From: Methanolobus profundi
Lineage (GTDB): Archaea > Halobacteriota > Methanosarcinia > Methanosarcinales > Methanosarcinaceae
Direction: 5' to 3'
Assembly: GCF_900114835.1 (NCBI RefSeq)
Contig: NZ_FOUJ01000005.1
Coordinates: forward strand, 62,001 to 126,000
DNA length: 64,000 nt
Positions 62,831-64,000 of the stretch are shown here, in pieces. Made by a program: the position numbers and the translations under genes. Under the pieces are notes generated by a model. It did no database searches, had not been told where the DNA came from, and saw only the letters and a list, made by a program, of their open reading frames with translations. The number at the start of each line of letters is the position of its first letter. The first letter of the stretch is position 1.

Positions 62831-64000
62831 ATGACTGGTGATGGTAGACACAAGATATTGATAGTTGATGATGAGAAGATCAATGTAGCACTTCTAACTT
62901 CTTATCTTTCAGAAAATTATGATGTCATTACGGCATCGAATGGTGAACGTGCGCTTCCGATCGTAAAAGAGGAGGAGCCAGATCTCATACTACTGGATGT
63001 AGTTATGCCTGGGATGGATGGGTTTGATGTCTGCCGGGTAATAAAGCATGAATACAAACTTGATTTCATACCAATAATAATGCTCACTGCACTTACGTCC
63101 AAAGATGATCATCAGAAAGGTATTGAGGTTGGTGCGGATGATTTTCTTAAAAAGCCTGCTGACAAGTTCGAACTTGAGAAGAAGATAACAGCTCTTCTCA
63201 GGATCAAAGAACAGCACGATTCACTTTTAATGGACCGTAACAAGGCATATGAATATCTTGATTATGTAGGTAATCTGGTAGCTGTTCTTGATCATGAGTA
63301 TAAGCTCATACATATCAATAAGAAAGGATCTGATATGCTTGGCTATACAAGGAAGAATATTCTCCATCGCGACTGGCTGGACCTGTTCGTTGCAGATAGT
63401 TATGCTGATCATGTAAAGAACAGATATGAAAAGCTATTGAAGGATGGTACAGGTGCATCGGACTACCATGAATATCCTGTCATGACCATTACCCGGAAAG
63501 AACGACTTTTCAGATGGTATGATTCCCTGCTCAAGGATGGTAATTGTGGTGCAAAGTGCATCCTGATATCCGGGGAAGATATAACTGATAAAAGGAAAGA
63601 TGAGATAAAGCTCATTGAATACTCAAAACAGTTGCAGCATTCTAATGAACTGAAAGATCTGTTCACAGATGTTCTGCGTCATGATCTGCTCAATCCTGCT
63701 GGACTTATCAAATCGTTCACCGAGCTCCTTGAAGATACGGAGATATCTGACAAGCAGGCGCATATCATTGGTAATATCAAAAGGTCGAATTCAAAACTTA
63801 TCGAACTCATTGAAGATGCTGCTCAACTTGCTAAACTTGAATCCATGGAGGAAATGGTCATAGTAAGGACTGATATCGGGCATTTGTTGCGGAGTATGCG
63901 TGAGAATTTCTCCCCTGTCATGGCTGGAAAGAACATTGAACTTGTCATGGATACTACCAGTTCTTATCCCTCTCTTGCCAATCCTATGATCGAGGCAGTT
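62831..64000 (+). CDS. Response regulator/PAS/histidine kinase fusion (C-terminus cut by window edge)
   Basis: A frame open for 390 codons to the right edge. Residues about 8-125 form a receiver domain: KILIVDDEKINVALL, the phospho-acceptor Asp in LILLDVVMPGMDGFDV, Thr in IIMLTALTSK and Lys in DDFLKKPADKFELE. A PAS domain follows at about 140-260 (VGNLVAVLDHEYKLIHINKK). The H-box VLRHDLLNPAGLIKSFTELL at about 285 begins the HisKA domain, with the ATPase part lost at the edge. ATG 62831 has no ribosome binding site, and the upstream AT-rich region suggests a leaderless transcript. Confidence 0.88.
   Translation, partial: MTGDGRHKILIVDDEKINVALLTSYLSENYDVITASNGERALPIVKEEEPDLILLDVVMPGMDGFDVCRVIKHEYKLDFIPIIMLTALTSKDDHQKGIEVGADDFLKKPADKFELEKKITALLRIKEQHDSLLMDRNKAYEYLDYVGNLVAVLDHEYKLIHINKKGSDMLGYTRKNILHRDWLDLFVADSYADHVKNRYEKLLKDGTGASDYHEYPVMTITRKERLFRWYDSLLKDGNCGAKCILISGEDITDKRKDEIKLIEYSKQLQHSNELKDLFTDVLRHDLLNPAGLIKSFTELLEDTEISDKQAHIIGNIKRSNSKLIELIEDAAQLAKLESMEEMVIVRTDIGHLLRSMRENFSPVMAGKNIELVMDTTSSYPSLANPMIEAV

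Overview
The window looks like chromosome of a methylotrophic methanogen of the Methanosarcinaceae, perhaps a Methanolobus- or Methanococcoides-like genus; the genus is an inference. Evidence for a methanogen: methanopterin biosynthesis (mptA), soluble heterodisulfide reductase hdrCB, the McrA-activating protein AtwA, an F420:NADPH oxidoreductase, an FrhB-type F420-binding subunit, Fae, the chromosomal protein MC1, geranylgeranylglyceryl phosphate synthase, ribosomal protein L40e and the archaeal nitrogen repressor NrpR. Ribosome binding sites are of the GGAGGTGATC type.

Layout. 1-12 kb: housekeeping genes (partial recQ, guaAb, a radical SAM protein of the archaeosine type, argB, MC1, mptA, a nucleotidyltransferase, an M20 amidohydrolase, two GNATs including a short ArgA-like one, tRNA-Arg(CCT), hdrCB). 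12-21 kb: ammonia assimilation, with glnA1 behind a GGTA-N6-TACC NrpR-type operator, a four-gene glutamate synthase operon ending in an FrhB-like F420 subunit, a second glnA with a GNAT, and fno. 21-33 kb: an envelope region with acidic secreted proteins, a tandemly duplicated module (secreted protein, membrane-anchored winged-helix regulator, structured RNA, small ORF), and a MacB-like ABC exporter with a COG1361 partner. 32-48 kb: an accessory region with secreted transglutaminase-like proteins, a trypsin-like protease and two relatives of its N-terminal domain, Fae with a divergent HxlR regulator, a nitroreductase, an aldo/keto reductase with TetR, a TolB-like propeller, a PEF-CTERM protein and at least four gene remnants. 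48-57 kb: gatCAB, a duplicated winged-helix protein, rpl40e-GGGP synthase, atwA, a phasin-like protein. 57-64 kb: an ABC1 kinase, then nrpR, amtB and glnK, and the start of a response regulator/PAS/histidine kinase protein.

How the genes work together. Nitrogen control is spread over the window: NrpR (59.3 kb) probably represses glnA1, GlnK probably gates AmtB, and glutamine made by GlnA feeds a glutamate synthase whose reductant is probably F420H2.

The strongest candidate for something undescribed is the RNA element found twice (25.6 and 28.3 kb). It has three stems supported by compensatory changes and near-identical loops, and each copy precedes a short ORF; the two ORFs align colinearly. 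It sits inside a duplicated cell-surface/regulator module just upstream of an ABC exporter. All family names come from reading the sequence; no database search was run.
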